From Rhodeus uyekii (taxonomy: Eukaryota; Chordata; Actinopteri; Cypriniformes; Acheilognathidae): DNA of 64,000 nucleotides. Both the position numbers and the translations under genes were made by a program. The notes beneath the pieces are model-generated. The model was not told the origin of the DNA and did no database searches. It worked only from the letters and a program-made list of their open reading frames with translations. Below are positions 1 to 11,969 of the stretch, in pieces (position 1 is the first letter of the stretch; each line of letters starts with the position of its first letter). The DNA lies in contig JAWRVZ010000312.1 in the NCBI GenBank assembly GCA_037043235.1, forward strand, positions 398,501 to 462,500. The letters run 5' to 3'.

Positions 1-1605
1 AGTAAGAAAACCACTTGTGTCAGTAAGCTTGGAAGGAGAAACAGTAGCCTCTTCAATGTAGAAGATCTTGACAGCTGTATTGGTGTTTACCAATGCATTG
101 AAAAGATGTTTAGCAGTGGAAATGTCTTCACCGTGGCTCACCAATCTGTCAGCTGTGATCTTCAGAAGGCCTCCTACCCCATCGGGGGACCCTTTCCATG
201 GCTGGCCTCAAAAAAGTGCCCGCAGTGAAGCCCTGGTTGAACAATTCAGTTGTCAACATGTAAAGGTTGCCCTTCTGCCTGTATTTTGAGCAGGGACCAT
301 CACTGAAACAGTGGATAATTGACACTGTTGGCCATGTTTCAGTACTGGGGAAAGGTGTGCCCATATAACAGGTGGACCCTTTTCTTTGCATGGCGAAATT
401 GTTGTGAAGCACAAGTGGTCTTCCCCAGCACCAATTTAGAGGACCCCTGTATGAAGAGTTGCTTGTTGATGAGAAGAGGCAAAATGGACAGCTTGAATCT
501 CTTTGTGAAACCTTCAAGAGTAGTTTTCAGAGAAATCAATGTGTATGAGGCATTCATTACTCTTCATGTTCTTTTTCAGCTCCCTGTAGTAGTTAAACTG
601 GGTCTTGATGTTGAACAAGTGCCTTTTGAACTTTTTGAGCTGTTTCTGGAAAGTCTCAATCAGGTCCTCCAAAGAACTCTCCATTTCCCTCTTCACGGTG
701 ATATTCACAGGCAACTTCTCCTTGCTGTCACCACTTTTCTTCTCTCTGAGGACAGTTTCAGTTGTCCACTGCACACAAGAAACTTGGGTTTGACCATCAG
801 AGCCAGACTGAATCTTGAGGTCTTGTAGTCTGCAGTTCTCGCATTCCCCATACATGCATGGCTTAAATGTTGGATTACAGCAAGTTTCCTCAGCAAGAGA
901 TTCCAACTCTGTTCTCTCCAGAAATGTAAGTCCATGAAGTTTTTATCACCTTACATAGACACGTATCTCTGTCTGCAATGGTTGGATGGACTACCCAGTA
1001 TGGGCGCATTCGGCAGAAGAGTGTATAGGAAAGTTTGCTAGAGACGTTTTCCAGCAGGAATTTCCTATGGAGGTTTTTCATGGTGTCAATCATTAAACAG
1101 CTTCTGCTTTTTTACTTTTTCCTTTGTTACAGTCTGCTTTTTACCTGCTGTTGAACGACTTGCGTCATCCCTGGTGTAAAAGGCAACGACCTGGTCTTGC
1201 AGTTTTGAGTGTGTGGATATGTATTTCTTCCTGGCAAAACAGGCTATTTAACTTTTAACATTGCAAGTGTCAGTGTCACTTAAAGCATTTGTAATTGATT
1301 GTCACCATGCCACCATGTAATTTTGCATTTTAATCTAACAAGTACTTTTTCATGAGACATTGTTCTGTTTAAGGTTCTTTCTACATAGCCTTCTAACCTT
1401 CCTGGTTGTGGAACTGGTTGTTCCTCGCTGTCAGGACTCAGTGGTGGGGTAACAATAGCAGATGCCTGTTTCTTTCTGCGTCTGCTCTGTTCCCGGGCTC
1501 TTCTCCAGGCCTTTCTCTTTGCACGTTTTTTGCAGGATCAGCATCTCGCCATGCACGGTAACGCCGCTGCTTTTTTGCAGCAGATAATAGTGGCATTTGC
1601 CTGAA
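1..1605 (-). pseudogene. Decayed copy of a teleost multicopy gene of unknown function
   Basis: Read on the minus strand, this stretch carries blocks of one protein in changing frames. From an ATG at 1596 it starts MPLLSAAKKQRRYR, a very basic N-terminus. Around 1090-890 comes a block with RPYWVVHP and RDTCLCK, then a cysteine-rich block with CMYGECENC (about 880-840). Next is a charged, coiled-coil-like stretch and then LIHIDFSENY (about 540-520). Further on are VSIIHCFSDGPCSKY (about 330-290) and, at the window edge, KIFYIEEATV. I recognise this order from large, uncharacterised protein families repeated many times in fish genomes; its function is unknown to me. Frame changes near 1540, 890, 510 and 200 and the lack of one long ORF make this copy a pseudogene. 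It runs off the left edge of the window. Whether the family moves as a transposon cannot be told from this copy. Confidence 0.6.
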
Positions 1606-2501
1606 AACAAGTTGACTTTTATAATATTTATTGCAAAGTACTTTATAGTTACTGTACAATTAGAATATTAAATGAACTCCTGAAGACTATAATAACATGT
1701 CATGAACGTCAACTATGTTACTCTTGGTCAACTAAGTTACCTTTGCAGAGTAACATAGGTGACTGGTAACCTAGCTGACATTTTTGCTGTTTTTAGGGAT
1801 AAAATTAAAATGGTTGCCTAGCACCAGACACCCCATGGCATTTTACAGAGAGGTTCTTCTAAATATTATATGTACATCTGAGTAAAATTGAAATTCAAAG
1901 TTATTTATGAATTCATTGTAGTAACATTGTTGACATTTAAAGTACACATTTTCCCCAAGCACTACTTTAGGTGAAATAACTGAAAATGTGGAGGGAGAAC
2001 ATCCATTGGAGTCTTGCTAGTTTTCTCTTCAGGAGGAAATGACATCATGTCGAGCAGGTCATGTGATTTGGAAAACACACTCTTCCTTGAGGGGTGTATT
2101 TGCTATGGGTAACTTAGATGACAGCGACTTCTCGGACACATATTCAATTTGTCAATTTCTATTGAAAATGTGAGATATTACCCAAAAAGACGCATTGTTC
2201 ACAATTACCCCAACTTAAAGTAAATAATATAATTAAAACTATTTTTGAAATAAGTTTTTAAAATGTTTTTTGGGGTAATGAGACTGTGGTTATAATTCAT
2301 TTTGGACGGTTATTTATTTGACATTTTAGGGATATCTAGTACATTTTTATAAATAAATGATTATTTACATAATAATTAACTATGGAATTTGTAAAGACAA
2401 GATTATGAAGAACACTGAAAACTTTAGAATTTTAATAAGCATGTTTGCAAGATAAATCTCATGGACATGAAAACTCCTTCAATTATATATTGACTCAGAT
2501 A
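1606..2501. other. AT-rich intergenic DNA, no gene seen
   Basis: No ORF with protein-like content and no recognisable repeat ends were found here. The stretch is AT-rich and non-coding in appearance. Confidence 0.5.
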
Positions 2502-3036
2502 CAGTAATACCTCGAGATATGAGCATCTCTACATACGAGTATTGCAAGATACGAGCAAGACTTCTGGCAGATTTTTGCTTCTAGATATGAGTAAATATTC
2601 GAGATACGAGCACTCGTACTGGCCGAAGCCGACGCTCGTTCACTTCATGTGTTCGCTGACTTCTGTACGCGTCGAGTAGCTGATTTTCTCTCTATTTTGT
2701 GCATTATTCTTCATAACAGCGACGAGCTCTAAGAAAGTGAGTGGTAAGGATGGAGTGAGAAGAAGAAACGCATGATGAGCATGGAAATGAAGCATGAAAT
2801 TGTGGATAAATATGAGCCTGCGTGAGTGATAAGGAGCATCAGGAGCAGCAGGAGGAACTGTGCACTGAGGAGTTGATGGAGCTGCAGACGATAAACATAC
2901 GCAGGTGATGGCTATGTGGCAGAAGGTTTCTGATTTCATTGAAAAGAAACAGCCTGATAAATCGTCTACTGGTCGTGCTTCGGCGCTTTTTGATGACACG
3001 TGCCTTACCTATTTTTAAAGAGAGACAGAAATAAAT
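2502..3036 (+). mobile_element. Tigger/pogo DNA transposon remnant, internally deleted
   Basis: A TA dinucleotide at 2500-2501 is followed by CAGTAATACCTCGAGATA, a Tigger/pogo-like terminal repeat with several further imperfect ATACGAG motifs to about 2620. From about 2719 the plus strand encodes a CENP-B-type helix-turn-helix start: a KKRMM-like basic run followed by SMEMKHEIVDKYE. It then jumps directly to the C-terminal part of the transposase (EELMELQ, ending near KGISLKR around 3050). The catalytic DDE core is therefore missing, and there are frame changes. I could not find the matching right-hand terminal repeat before the DIRS element begins at about 3301, so the right end is lost or diverged. 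Confidence 0.6.
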
Positions 3037-3309
3037 AAAAGGCATTTCGTTAAAAGGTAAGAAAAGTGAAATAAACTAATTGAAAAAAGCAAAACAATAA
3101 TATAAAATAGAAAGGTTTAAAAAAAATATTTAAGCTATGTTCAGTTATGTTAATTTAAGTTTACATAAGTTACGTAGTGTTTGAGTAAGATATGATAAGG
3201 AGTCAAGTGTCTGCGTACCAACGCAGTTTAACCAACCAATTTAAGACATCAAAATTGGTTTAATAATTATTTGTATTATTATTATTTTTAAGAACACCAC
3301 ATGCGTGGT

Positions 3310-5052
3310 CACAGCTACCCGGTATCTCTCAGTGGGTCCTGCGCACGGTAACCTTCGGGTACGCCATTCAGTTTGGGGTTTCACCACCCCGGTTCTCGGG
3401 GGTCCTACACTCCGTGGTAGGCCCCCAGCAGGCTCTGGTTATGGAACAGGAAGTAGACACTGCTGGCGAAAGGGGCCATCGCGGAAAGCAAGTCCGGGTT
3501 TTACAGCCGGTACTTCATAGTTCCAAAGAAGGATGGAGGGTTGCGGCCTATTCTGGATTTGCGTCTTTTAAATCGAGCAGTCAGGCGTCTGAAGTTCAAG
3601 ATGCTGACGCTCAAGCAGGTCATAGTGCAGGTCAGGTCCGAGGATTGGTTTGTCACAATCGACCTCAAGGACGCATATTTCCATGTCTCCATCCTTCCGC
3701 AACACAGGAAGTTCCTGAGGTTCGCCTTTGGGGGAAAGGCGTACCAGTATCGGGTGCTTCCGTTCGGTCTGACGCTCTCGCCCCGCACGTTCACAAAAGT
3801 GGTGGACGCTGCTCTTGCTCCACTGCGGTTACAAGGCATTCGTCAAGTCAAGTCAAGTCACCTTTATTTATATAGCGCTTTTTACAATGTAGATTGTTTC
3901 AAAGCAGCTTTACAGGAAAAACAATATAAACAAAGTTTGTTTGGCTGAACAGAAGCCCCAAAAGAGCAGGCGAATCAATACAATTGATGAATTTTAAGTG
4001 TTAAGTTTCCCCAACTGAGCAAGCCATAGGCGACATTCGTGTCTTAAATTATATAGACGACTGGCTTATTCTGGCGCAGTCGCCGCAGTTGGCAGCACAA
4101 CATCGAGATGCTGTGCTCGCACACGAGGAGCTGTGGTTGAGGCTGAACACCAAGAAGAGTGTACTTTCTCCTGCACAGAGAACCACTTTCTTGGGAGTCA
4201 TTTGGGACTCAGTGGCCATGTCTGCTCGGCTTTCCCCCGGGCGCATCCAGGTCGTTCGTTCAGCCGTCAAGAGCATCAAGCTGGGCCAGCCACTCACGGT
4301 GAAACACTTCCAGAGAGTGTTAGGGCTCATGGCAGCGGCATCCAGTATTATCCCACTGGGCCTGCTGTACATGAGACCACTGCAGTGGTGGCTAAAAACC
4401 AAGGGGTTCTCCCCCAGGGGGAACCCGCTTCGCACTATCAAGGTCACGAGACGATGTCTATGCACCCTGAGTATGTGGAAGAATTCTTGGACCACTGTAC
4501 AAGATGGCGCGGCAGATCCTCCTCTGGGCCCAGGGGAGGTTGCTCTCTCTCAGGGCAGCCTACATCCCGGGGGTCCAGAATGTGGGAGCAGACGCCCTAT
4601 CGAGACAGGGGGCAAGACCAGGGGAATGGCGGCTCCACCCCGAGGTAGTGGAGCAGATTTGGGTAAGATTCGGCAAAGCACAGGTAGACCTGTTTGCCTC
4701 AGTAGACAACACCCACTGCCCTCTGTGGTTTTCACTGGCACATCCAGCGCCTCTGGGGCGGGATGCTATGGTACTGGCGTGGCCGAGGTTACGCCTGTAC
4801 GCCTTTCCCCCGATCGCTCTGCTCCCGGGAGTTCTGGCCAAGGTTCGCCGGGACAAGGTCCGTCTCATGCTAGTGGCCCCCCACTGGCCTTCCAGGATAT
4901 GGTTCGCGGACCTGGTGGCCCTCCTCGACGGAATCCCCTGGGAGATTCCGGTCAGGAGGAACCTTCTGTCCCAGGCGGAGGGTTGCATTCTGCACCCTCG
5001 CCCAGAGCTAATGAAACTGTGGGTCTGGCCCCTGAGGGGGTCCAGCTCATAG
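3310..5052 (+). pseudogene. DIRS reverse transcriptase / RNase H region, frameshifted
   Basis: This is the polymerase part of the DIRS element, which would copy element RNA into DNA. Recognisable blocks are LRPILDLRLLN (3541 on), the motif A stretch VTIDLKDAYFHV (about 3655-3690), YQYRVLPFGL (about 3747) and, after the L2 insertion, the catalytic box YIDDWLIL at about 4047-4070. At 4504-5052 a different frame carries the downstream region, with VPGVQNVGADALSR-like text (as YIPGVQNVGADALSR), KAQVDLFAS and LMLVAPHWPSRIWF, typical of the DIRS RNase H and following domain. At least two frame changes are needed to follow the protein from 3310 to 5052, besides the 197-bp insertion and its target duplication. 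It is non-functional as it stands. Confidence 0.8.
3844..4033 (-). mobile_element. 5'-truncated L2 LINE tail inserted in the DIRS RT
   Basis: The segment starts with CAAGTCAAGTCAAGTCACC, followed by TTTATTTATATAGCGCTTTT. It matches the 3' end of the full-length L2 at 52107-52255, same orientation. It is flanked by the direct repeat CATTCGT (3837-3843 and 4034-4040). Removing one repeat and the insert puts the DIRS reading frame back in register through the YIDD box. This is what target-primed reverse transcription leaves. Confidence 0.85.
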
Positions 5053-5441
5053 AAGCCGGTCTCTCAGCCGAGGTTGTGGAGACCATCCTTCAGTCCAGAG
5101 CTCCCTCCACGAGGAAACTCTACGCCTTTAAGTGGAAAATCTTCACGTGTTCTCAAAATCTTCAAATCTTCTTGGTGTAGTGAAAGGCAGGTGAACCCAG
5201 TAACCTGTCAAATCGGCAAAGTGCTGGAGTTCCTGCAAGAAAAATTTGTGGCAGGGTTGTCCCCCTCCACCCTGAAGGTTTATGTGGCTGCGATTTCAGC
5301 TTGCCATGTACCTCTGGGTGGGGTGTCCTTGGGCAGGGACCCCCTAGTCACTCGTTTCCTCCGTGGCACATTGAGGCTGAGACCTGCGGCACAGACTAGG
5401 GTGCCTGCCTGGGACTTGTCTGTGGTACTCCAAGGCCTGTC
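5053..5441 (+). pseudogene. DIRS tyrosine recombinase, N-terminal part
   Basis: The stretch encodes the start of the DIRS tyrosine recombinase, which would integrate circular element DNA. Visible are APSTRKLYAFKW in one frame (about 5098) and, after a frame change near 5150, VLEFLQEKFVAGLSPSTLK, the SAM-like core-binding half of the enzyme. It continues to LSVVLQGL, where the retroviral LTR begins at 5442. The remaining catalytic half resumes 8.6 kb later at 14031-14036. The last five bases, CTGTC, are the target site duplicated on the other side of the provirus. Confidence 0.8.
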
Positions 5442-6054
5442 TGTGATGGAATTTTATAGATGATATGTTTTCTCTTGACATTATTGATTATTGTGTGACA
5501 TTAATTGTATTTTTGTTCTGTTGTAAAATATAATAAGTCTGAAGAAATACACTTGAGGTATAGAGAGGGTAATGTGTTCCTGATAAGGAATGGAAAATAA
5601 CAACTGAGTCTTTAGCCTTGACTAGAGATATAAGTGTCGATGCTGCCCTCCCTTCTTTGTCACACTCTGCAGGGCAGCTTCGGATGTCTGTATGACTGTG
5701 TCCTTTTCTTGCAAGAAATAAACCTTTTTAAATTACAATTGGGATATTTGTCTCTTATTCAGAACTAGTAAAAGATTTTGCCACCACAATTTGGCGCTGC
5801 GAGCAGGGTTCCTTGGTTGTGTCTTCTGGACCCGGAGCGGACGGTGACTGGCCATCCTGGATCAAACAGGTTCAGCCCTACCTCGCAAAGGTTGAGAGAG
5901 AGGGGCCGACCGCAGGGGCCCAGGGGACACACCACTGGAACCAGAAAAGAACAGAAGTGGCAACAGAGTTTGGTCTGGTAAGAGACAAATCAATTTATTT
6001 ACAATTGGGATATTTGTCTCTTATTCAGAGCCAGTGAAAGATTTTGCCACCACA
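5442..6054 (+). repeat. 5' LTR with internal duplication of U5-PBS-leader
   Basis: The LTR starts TGTGATGG and ends CCACCACA. It has a TATA-like TATAAG at 5629-5634 and a poly(A) signal AATAAA at 5717-5722. A normal-looking LTR end (CCACCACA) already occurs at 5788 and is followed at 5792 by a primer-binding-site-like TGGCGCTGCGAGC and about 200 bp of leader. The last 55 bp of U5 then repeat (about 5999-6054), and a second PBS and leader follow. Because the right LTR has the same composite structure and length, the true LTR ends at 6054. Confidence 0.9.
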
Positions 6055-6057
6055 ATT

Positions 6058-6075
6058 TGGCGCTGCGAGCAGGGT
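6058..6075 (+). other. Primer-binding site
   Basis: Three bases after the LTR comes TGGCGCTGCGAGCAGGGT. It begins with the TGG that pairs with tRNA CCA ends and runs into a GGTT of T-arm type. A serine-type tRNA is my guess for the primer. An identical PBS-like copy lies inside each LTR (5792 and 13768). Confidence 0.7.
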
Positions 6076-6603
6076 TCCTTGGTTGTGTCTTCTGGACCCG
6101 GAGCGGACGGTGACTGGCCATCCTGGATCAAACAGGTTCAGCCCTACCTCGCAAAGGTTGAGAGAGAGGGGCCGACCGCAGGGGCCCAGGGGACACACCA
6201 CTGGAACCAGAAAAGAACAGAAGTGGCAACAGAGTTTGGTCTGGTAAGAGACAAATCAATTTATTTAATAAATTTGTGAATTTTGAAAAAGATAAAATAC
6301 CGGTAGGGAAAGATCTGTGATTTTTGTTCTCTGTGGCAAGGGCTGCTGAGGCAGTAAAATTCGGGAAAAGGGCTGTGTTGAACGGCCAAGATCTCGTCCT
6401 GTCCAATACAGGGGAAAATTGGTTTGTAAAATTCGAGAAAGATCTCGTCCTGTCCAATACAGGGGAAAATTGGTTTCTGCTGAGGCAGAGGTAAAATTCG
6501 AGAAAGATCTCGTCCTGTCCAATACAGGGGAAAATTGGTCTCTCTGGAGACGTCCGGGGTTATATAGACGCGTCGAAATTTGCCGAGAGAGAGAACAGAA
6601 ATC

Positions 6604-8343
6604 ATGGGGAAATCCCAGAGTAAAATTGATCAATATGATACGCCTGTATATTGCCAAATGAGAAGAGTGTATGGGAAAAAAGTGTATGATTGCTATTGCG
6701 GAATTAATCAAATATCATGAGTTTCCCAGAGAGGGAACTTTAAGCGTTCACAGACTTAACGTGATAAAGAGATCTGTTGAAACTGGGTCCCCAAAACATG
6801 TGTGTGGTAACTGTGGACCAGCAATAGAATGCTGGATAGAGGAAGCAGAGCGTAGGGAAAGGAAAGCAATGCTGAAAGAATTACCGGGTGAAAAGGGAAA
6901 AAAGGTGGGAGAAGAAAAAGAGGTTGAGGCAGGAAATGACCTACTGCACCAACACCAACACCATCTAATCTATTCTCTGGGTCGAACCCTCTTCCGGGGT
7001 TTAAACCTTTTTATGAATGTAACCCTGTTTCTGCTCTTTCTGTTCCAACACAACCCAAATCTCTGTACCCTGTGGCTGAGCTAAATGCGCTGAGAACAGG
7101 TCTAGACCTCGACTGCTCTCCGCCGAGACGACCAGCACCAGTCCAACAAGCTTCAGGCCGACCAACACTACCAGCTAGGAGAGTCCGACCTGAAGAGGAT
7201 GAAGAAAGTTTGCAGTCCACGTCAACAGGGGCATCTGAGGCAGGCGAAGCAACAGGAGGATTCGTGAATGAAACCTACGAGCCTGGAACTGAGCCAAAAG
7301 AGATGAAATATAGAGGTAAACTATTTACAGTGCTCCCGAGACAGGGACTGATATCACAAGATGAAGATAATCTCGCTTGCCCTATGGTTGAGGTTGCTGG
7401 ACCAGACGGTCCGATGATGGTTTTCAGACCATGGACTGGCGTTGAATTAAGAGATGCCATGGCCCATCTGCCTGAGCCAAATGATTCAGGGGAAAGATCT
7501 GCTACAGAATTAACTGTTTTTTGTCAAGAATTCAGTCCCACCACACAGGAGCTGAGAAGACTGTTGTCCGTGAAACTCGGAGAAAGAGACTGGCACAAAG
7601 TGAGTAATAAACTGCCTGCAACGAACGAAAGGAAGAAACATCCGGACTGGGATCATGCGCTAAACACAGCATACTGGAAAGCCATTGAGTTGGCTAAAGC
7701 TTTGAAAACTGCCTTCCCAGCGATAATTGACACTGCAAAGGTAAGCAGTTGCCACCAGGGCATTGACGAATCTGTTGAGAACTATTATGCTCGACTGTGT
7801 GATGTTTTCAGCAAACACATCGGCATGGAAGAGCCAAAAGACAGAGGAGCACATGCGGGCGTCTGGGAATGTCATCTGAGGACCAGTTTCCTGAGTGGAC
7901 TGAAACCAGAGCTCGCAAGGAAGGTAAAAGATCAGTGCATTGACTGGCGAGTCGGACGGATTGAGTCTGTGCTGAGTTATGCGCAACATGCACAAGACCA
8001 ACAGCGGGAGGAAGAACAACGGCAGGAGAAGAAGGAGAAAAGAAAAGACAAAGAACTGCAACTGGCCTTTATTCAAGGGAGATCGCAAGGCCGTAATTAC
8101 AACAATCAACGAATGAATCAAGCAGCAGGCAAGCAGACAGGCAAGAGAAAAGGCAAAGGAAGAGGAAAAGGATGCTGGATTTGCAAGATGGACGATCACG
8201 AACAAAGAAACTGCTCCAGGTGTAGACTGTGCAAAGAAGATGGACATTGGGCGAGTGACTGCAAAAAACAGCACAAGGGCGGACTGAGAGGACGGAGAGC
8301 AGGAAGGAGGGGTTCTGGGAGCGCTGCCAAGGGCTACAGATAA
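6604..8343 (+). pseudogene. gag: Retroviral gag, broken by two frame changes
   Basis: Gag is the structural polyprotein of the particle. The ATG at 6604 starts MGKSQSK, an N-myristoylation-like matrix start. That frame stops near 6718. The matrix-like text continues one frame over from about 6671 to about 6940, and the first frame resumes near 6940 and stays open to the TAA at 8341-8343. The open part includes a 423-codon ORF from the ATG at 7072. The middle is proline-rich, followed by a capsid-like region. A lysine/glutamate-rich stretch (about 8000-8060) leads to two CCHC zinc knuckles in nucleocapsid, starting CWICKMDDH (about 8173) and CRLCKEDGH (about 8224). Both keep C-X2-C-X4-H-X4-C spacing. 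The two frame changes disable it. Confidence 0.85.
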
Positions 8344-11300
8344 GGGAAGTGTACATTCTTTGATATCACACACACACACATACACTGACTCTGCTGTCTG
8401 CAATGAAAGATTTGCTTGCAATGTTTCTTTCCTATCCAATGATTGGCTGATGTATAGGGAAGAAAGTTTTTTAACATTACCAAAATATCCTCTGCGGAGT
8501 TACTAGAAGTGTTTTACGACCATGTGACATGCAGTGTTTACTGGGAATGTCTGATAAACTAACCTGTCCGTTTCTGATACAGGACATGATAGATTTGCTG
8601 AAAGGTTCAATGTACCTCTAAATTGTGCGACAGAAACAGGGCGCACGTTAACGAGACTTAATGTCAGAGACTTCGAATGGGATTAATCAATTTGTTAAAG
8701 AGTAAAGGGTTTAAAAATGCTATAATGACTTCTGCTGAATTACACTGCACATCATATGTCGTAGTCGATAGAGACACAAATTATGGCAAAGAATGGTTTG
8801 CTAGAACCAAACAATGACACTTTGAATTTCAAAAATATGTTCTGGAATGATCATAGGTGTGTTTTATCTGTAAGCAACAAGCACCTCTCTATCTTGTAGC
8901 TGGATCAGTCACACATGTGTCTTTGGCTAAAGATACACAGCAAACGTAGCCGGAGTTAGGGCCTTTTGTGAAAACTTGTGTGGAATCTGATGATTGGATG
9001 GATGTGGGGCAGGGCATAGAGCTTAACAAAACTTTGAACGCATACTCTGAATGTTGTGATGAAAAAGCACAGGCTGTGAAAGTTGTTGTTCCCCTTGAAG
9101 ATAGCGCTGATGAGAACTGCTGCACTGATGACATTAGGGCAGAGGACATTCATCCAGCCCTGAACATGGTACCTTCAAAATTATGGGCAAAACACAAATA
9201 TGATGTGGGTTTGATTGCGGGTTATGAACCAGTTACTATTGTTCCAAAGTCTGATTATAGACCATGTCAACAACAGTATCCTCTGAAAGAGGCAGTGCTT
9301 GGAATCACGCCAGTGCTGAAGGAGGGTAGTATTGTACCATGCAGCGATTCTCCAGTGCGAACGCCTATCTTCCCTGTAAAGAAAATAATAGATAAGGGTC
9401 AGCCCACAGAGTGGCGTTTTGTCCAAGATTTAAATGCTGTTAATGCTGCGATCAGACCCAGAGCAACAAATGTGCCAAACTCTCAAACTACCATTCTGTT
9501 TCAAATTCCACAGAATGCGTTGAGGTTTTTAGGGTTAGATTGGGCACTGAGTCTTGAACCTCTAACTCTGACCCCAGCCACAGCTCTTTACTGTATGTTG
9601 ATAATCTTTTGATTTGTGCATGTGATGAACTAACATGTGTGTCTGACAGTGTTGCCCTCCTGAAACATTTAGTGAAAGAGGGTCACAAGGTCAGTCAGTC
9701 TAAGATGGAGTTTGTGTAACAGGAAGTGACCTTTTCCCTAATGCCAACATGGCATTGTATGGCATGGCATTGAGCCATGTCATAACGCCAAACAGTAAAT
9801 CCCTGTCTGACAAAGAGCTATCAGAGAAGTAAAAAAAAGACACACAATTTAAATTGTGGGGATGGGTTAATATTGGAAAAAACAGTTGTTCCAAATTATG
9901 CTATTGTAAGAGCATTGACAGTAAAAAAAAGTAATTAAAAAAAAAACGGGTTAATATTATGAGACAAATTAACATGGTCTGTTGAGAGAAGCATTTGTCT
10001 TTGGGGGAGAGACTGTTTCAGTGGAATGGCGCTCTGTTATCGCAATGATAATGAACCAAAACAACCTAACTAACTGTTCTAAAAACAAATGATGATTCAT
10101 GTCTGAGTGTGTGTGAGTGACTGCACTTTATGTTTTGTATGTCCCGATAGTGTCATTAACCTCTGGAATGAGTGTTTTATCATTACAGATGGTTAAAGTG
10201 AAGTGACAAACTTTACAGAAGCCGATAATTCTGATTGGATCTGATGAAAAGACGATATAGAGCATGGGACGAGACTGATTATCCAGCTCTGTCTGCTAGT
10301 GGTAAATATGACGAGTTAATTTCAGTTATTCTCTGGATTAGTTTAAATAATTGTGTAAGTTGAAATTGTGAAGCTGAAGATTGCCGTCCATTATGGGTTT
10401 AAAACCCTTGTCTAAATTCAACTGAGGGTCTAAATTTAAATACTATCAACTATGAGTGATCCGAGTGTTATAGACTTGACGTTAGAGAAAATGACGGCAG
10501 AGAAAGAGTGACACATTGGCTAAAGTCACCCTCCAAATTATCCAGAGAGCACCCTCACATCTATGAAAGGCCAGTGGTCAAACAAAGGAGAAAGTTTTAT
10601 TTATTTTCATCCATCAAATGGATGCATGACATTAGATAAACCTGGCGACAGATTGAGAACTGTGGCATTAAGAGAATTTGTGAGTTGAGATTATGATTTG
10701 ACGTTGTTTGTCTGGATGCCCTTGATCAAGTCTGTACACCACGACCTGACTTGACGAACACACCACTAGATAACTGTGAGAACGTTTTGTTCGTAGATGG
10801 CTCTGCCTCTAGAGACAAAACAACAGGCCTCAATCGAGCAGGCTATGCTGACTGAGTTTGACGTGACAGCTTCAGGGCCATTGACCTCGAACTACTCGCC
10901 GACAGCAGAGCTTGTGACCTTAACCAAAGTGTGCAAATTAATGGAAGACAAATATATGATGATTTAGATGGATTTTAGTTATTCTTTTAGGGTGATGTAT
11001 GACTTTGGGGCTATATGGAAACACTGGGAACAGTTTTATTTTATTTAATATTATTTGATGGTTGACCCATTCTTCATGCTCAATTAGGGTCAAATTTGAT
11101 AGGTTTTAAATGCGCTGCGCACACTAACACAAAAGACTTTATTTCTACAGGTAAAACAGAGCAGACGCAGACAATGGATGAGGAATTCAACATGTTAACT
11201 AAAACTAACCTTGACTCTTTCCACTCTTTAAAGAGAATGCCTTTTTCAACAGAAGGAGAGAGAAAGCCGTTTTGAGGAGATCCGGCTGTAATATTAAAGA

Positions 11301-11830
11301 CAGCGTTCGGTTGATGGCAAAACACTGTTTATCCCAGAGAATTGTTCAAACATTATGCTAAATTGACACATGGGTTAGACCATGTATCAAAAGGAGGAAT
11401 GGGACAATTAATAATACAGTTAACCAATTTGTGGTATATGACAATGAGATAAAAAAGAAAGAAAAGGCCAGAACAATTCTGAGCCCATTTGAGATATTAG
11501 TTGGAAGAACCCCATTAATTATTGAAGGGAGCAAGAAACAGGTGCCATCATCCGAATCGTGAACTGTGATTGTTGAACTGTCGTAAAGAAATGTATTTTC
11601 TGCTGGCTAACATCTGTGTGCAGGTAAAAGCAGCTCAGGGGAAGACAGCTGAGATCCCGCTCCATGACCTCAGACCAGGAGATCTCGTGGTGATAAAGGA
11701 TCTGAGGAGAAAGAGCAGGAAGGCAAAGAGGTGGCTGGGCCCGTTTCAAGTGCTACTGACGACGCAGACGCAGTGAAGGTCGCAGAGAGAGCCACGTGGG
11801 TTCACGCTAGCCATTGCAAGAGCCACCTGC
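8344..11830 (+). pseudogene. pol: Retroviral pol remnants with large deletions
   Basis: Pieces of the polymerase gene appear in order but in several frames. A reverse-transcriptase start lies at 8968-9500 (for example LWAKHKYDVG, VRTPIFPVKK and WRFVQDLNAVN). It ends abruptly in unrelated sequence near 9510. A YVDNLL box, with the second aspartate of the usual YVDD replaced, follows in another frame at about 9593. An RNase H start, LFVDGSA, is at about 10790. An integrase zinc-binding piece with KLTHGLDHVSKGGM is at about 11360. Integrase C-terminal pieces SPFEILVGRTP (about 11480) and LRPGDLVVIKDLRRKS (about 11670) follow. The palm core between the RT fingers and YVDN, most of the connection region and the integrase DDE core are missing. 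I saw no clear protease active site between 8344 and 8960. Confidence 0.8.
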
Positions 11831-11969
11831 AGAGGGAGAAGGGGAATCGAAGGAGTAGAAACCACAGATTTCAATAACAGCTTATGTCTACGTCTCACAC
11901 AGACTTCACTTCTGTTATCTAAACAAGCAAGGACGTCCCGGAGGAGGAATCAAAGTCAAAACAGCCAGA

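Noticed and set aside
5778..6279. 67- and 74-codon ORFs in the retroviral leader (three copies)
   Set aside because: They repeat because the leader itself is repeated in both LTRs. They lie before gag and have no recognisable protein content.
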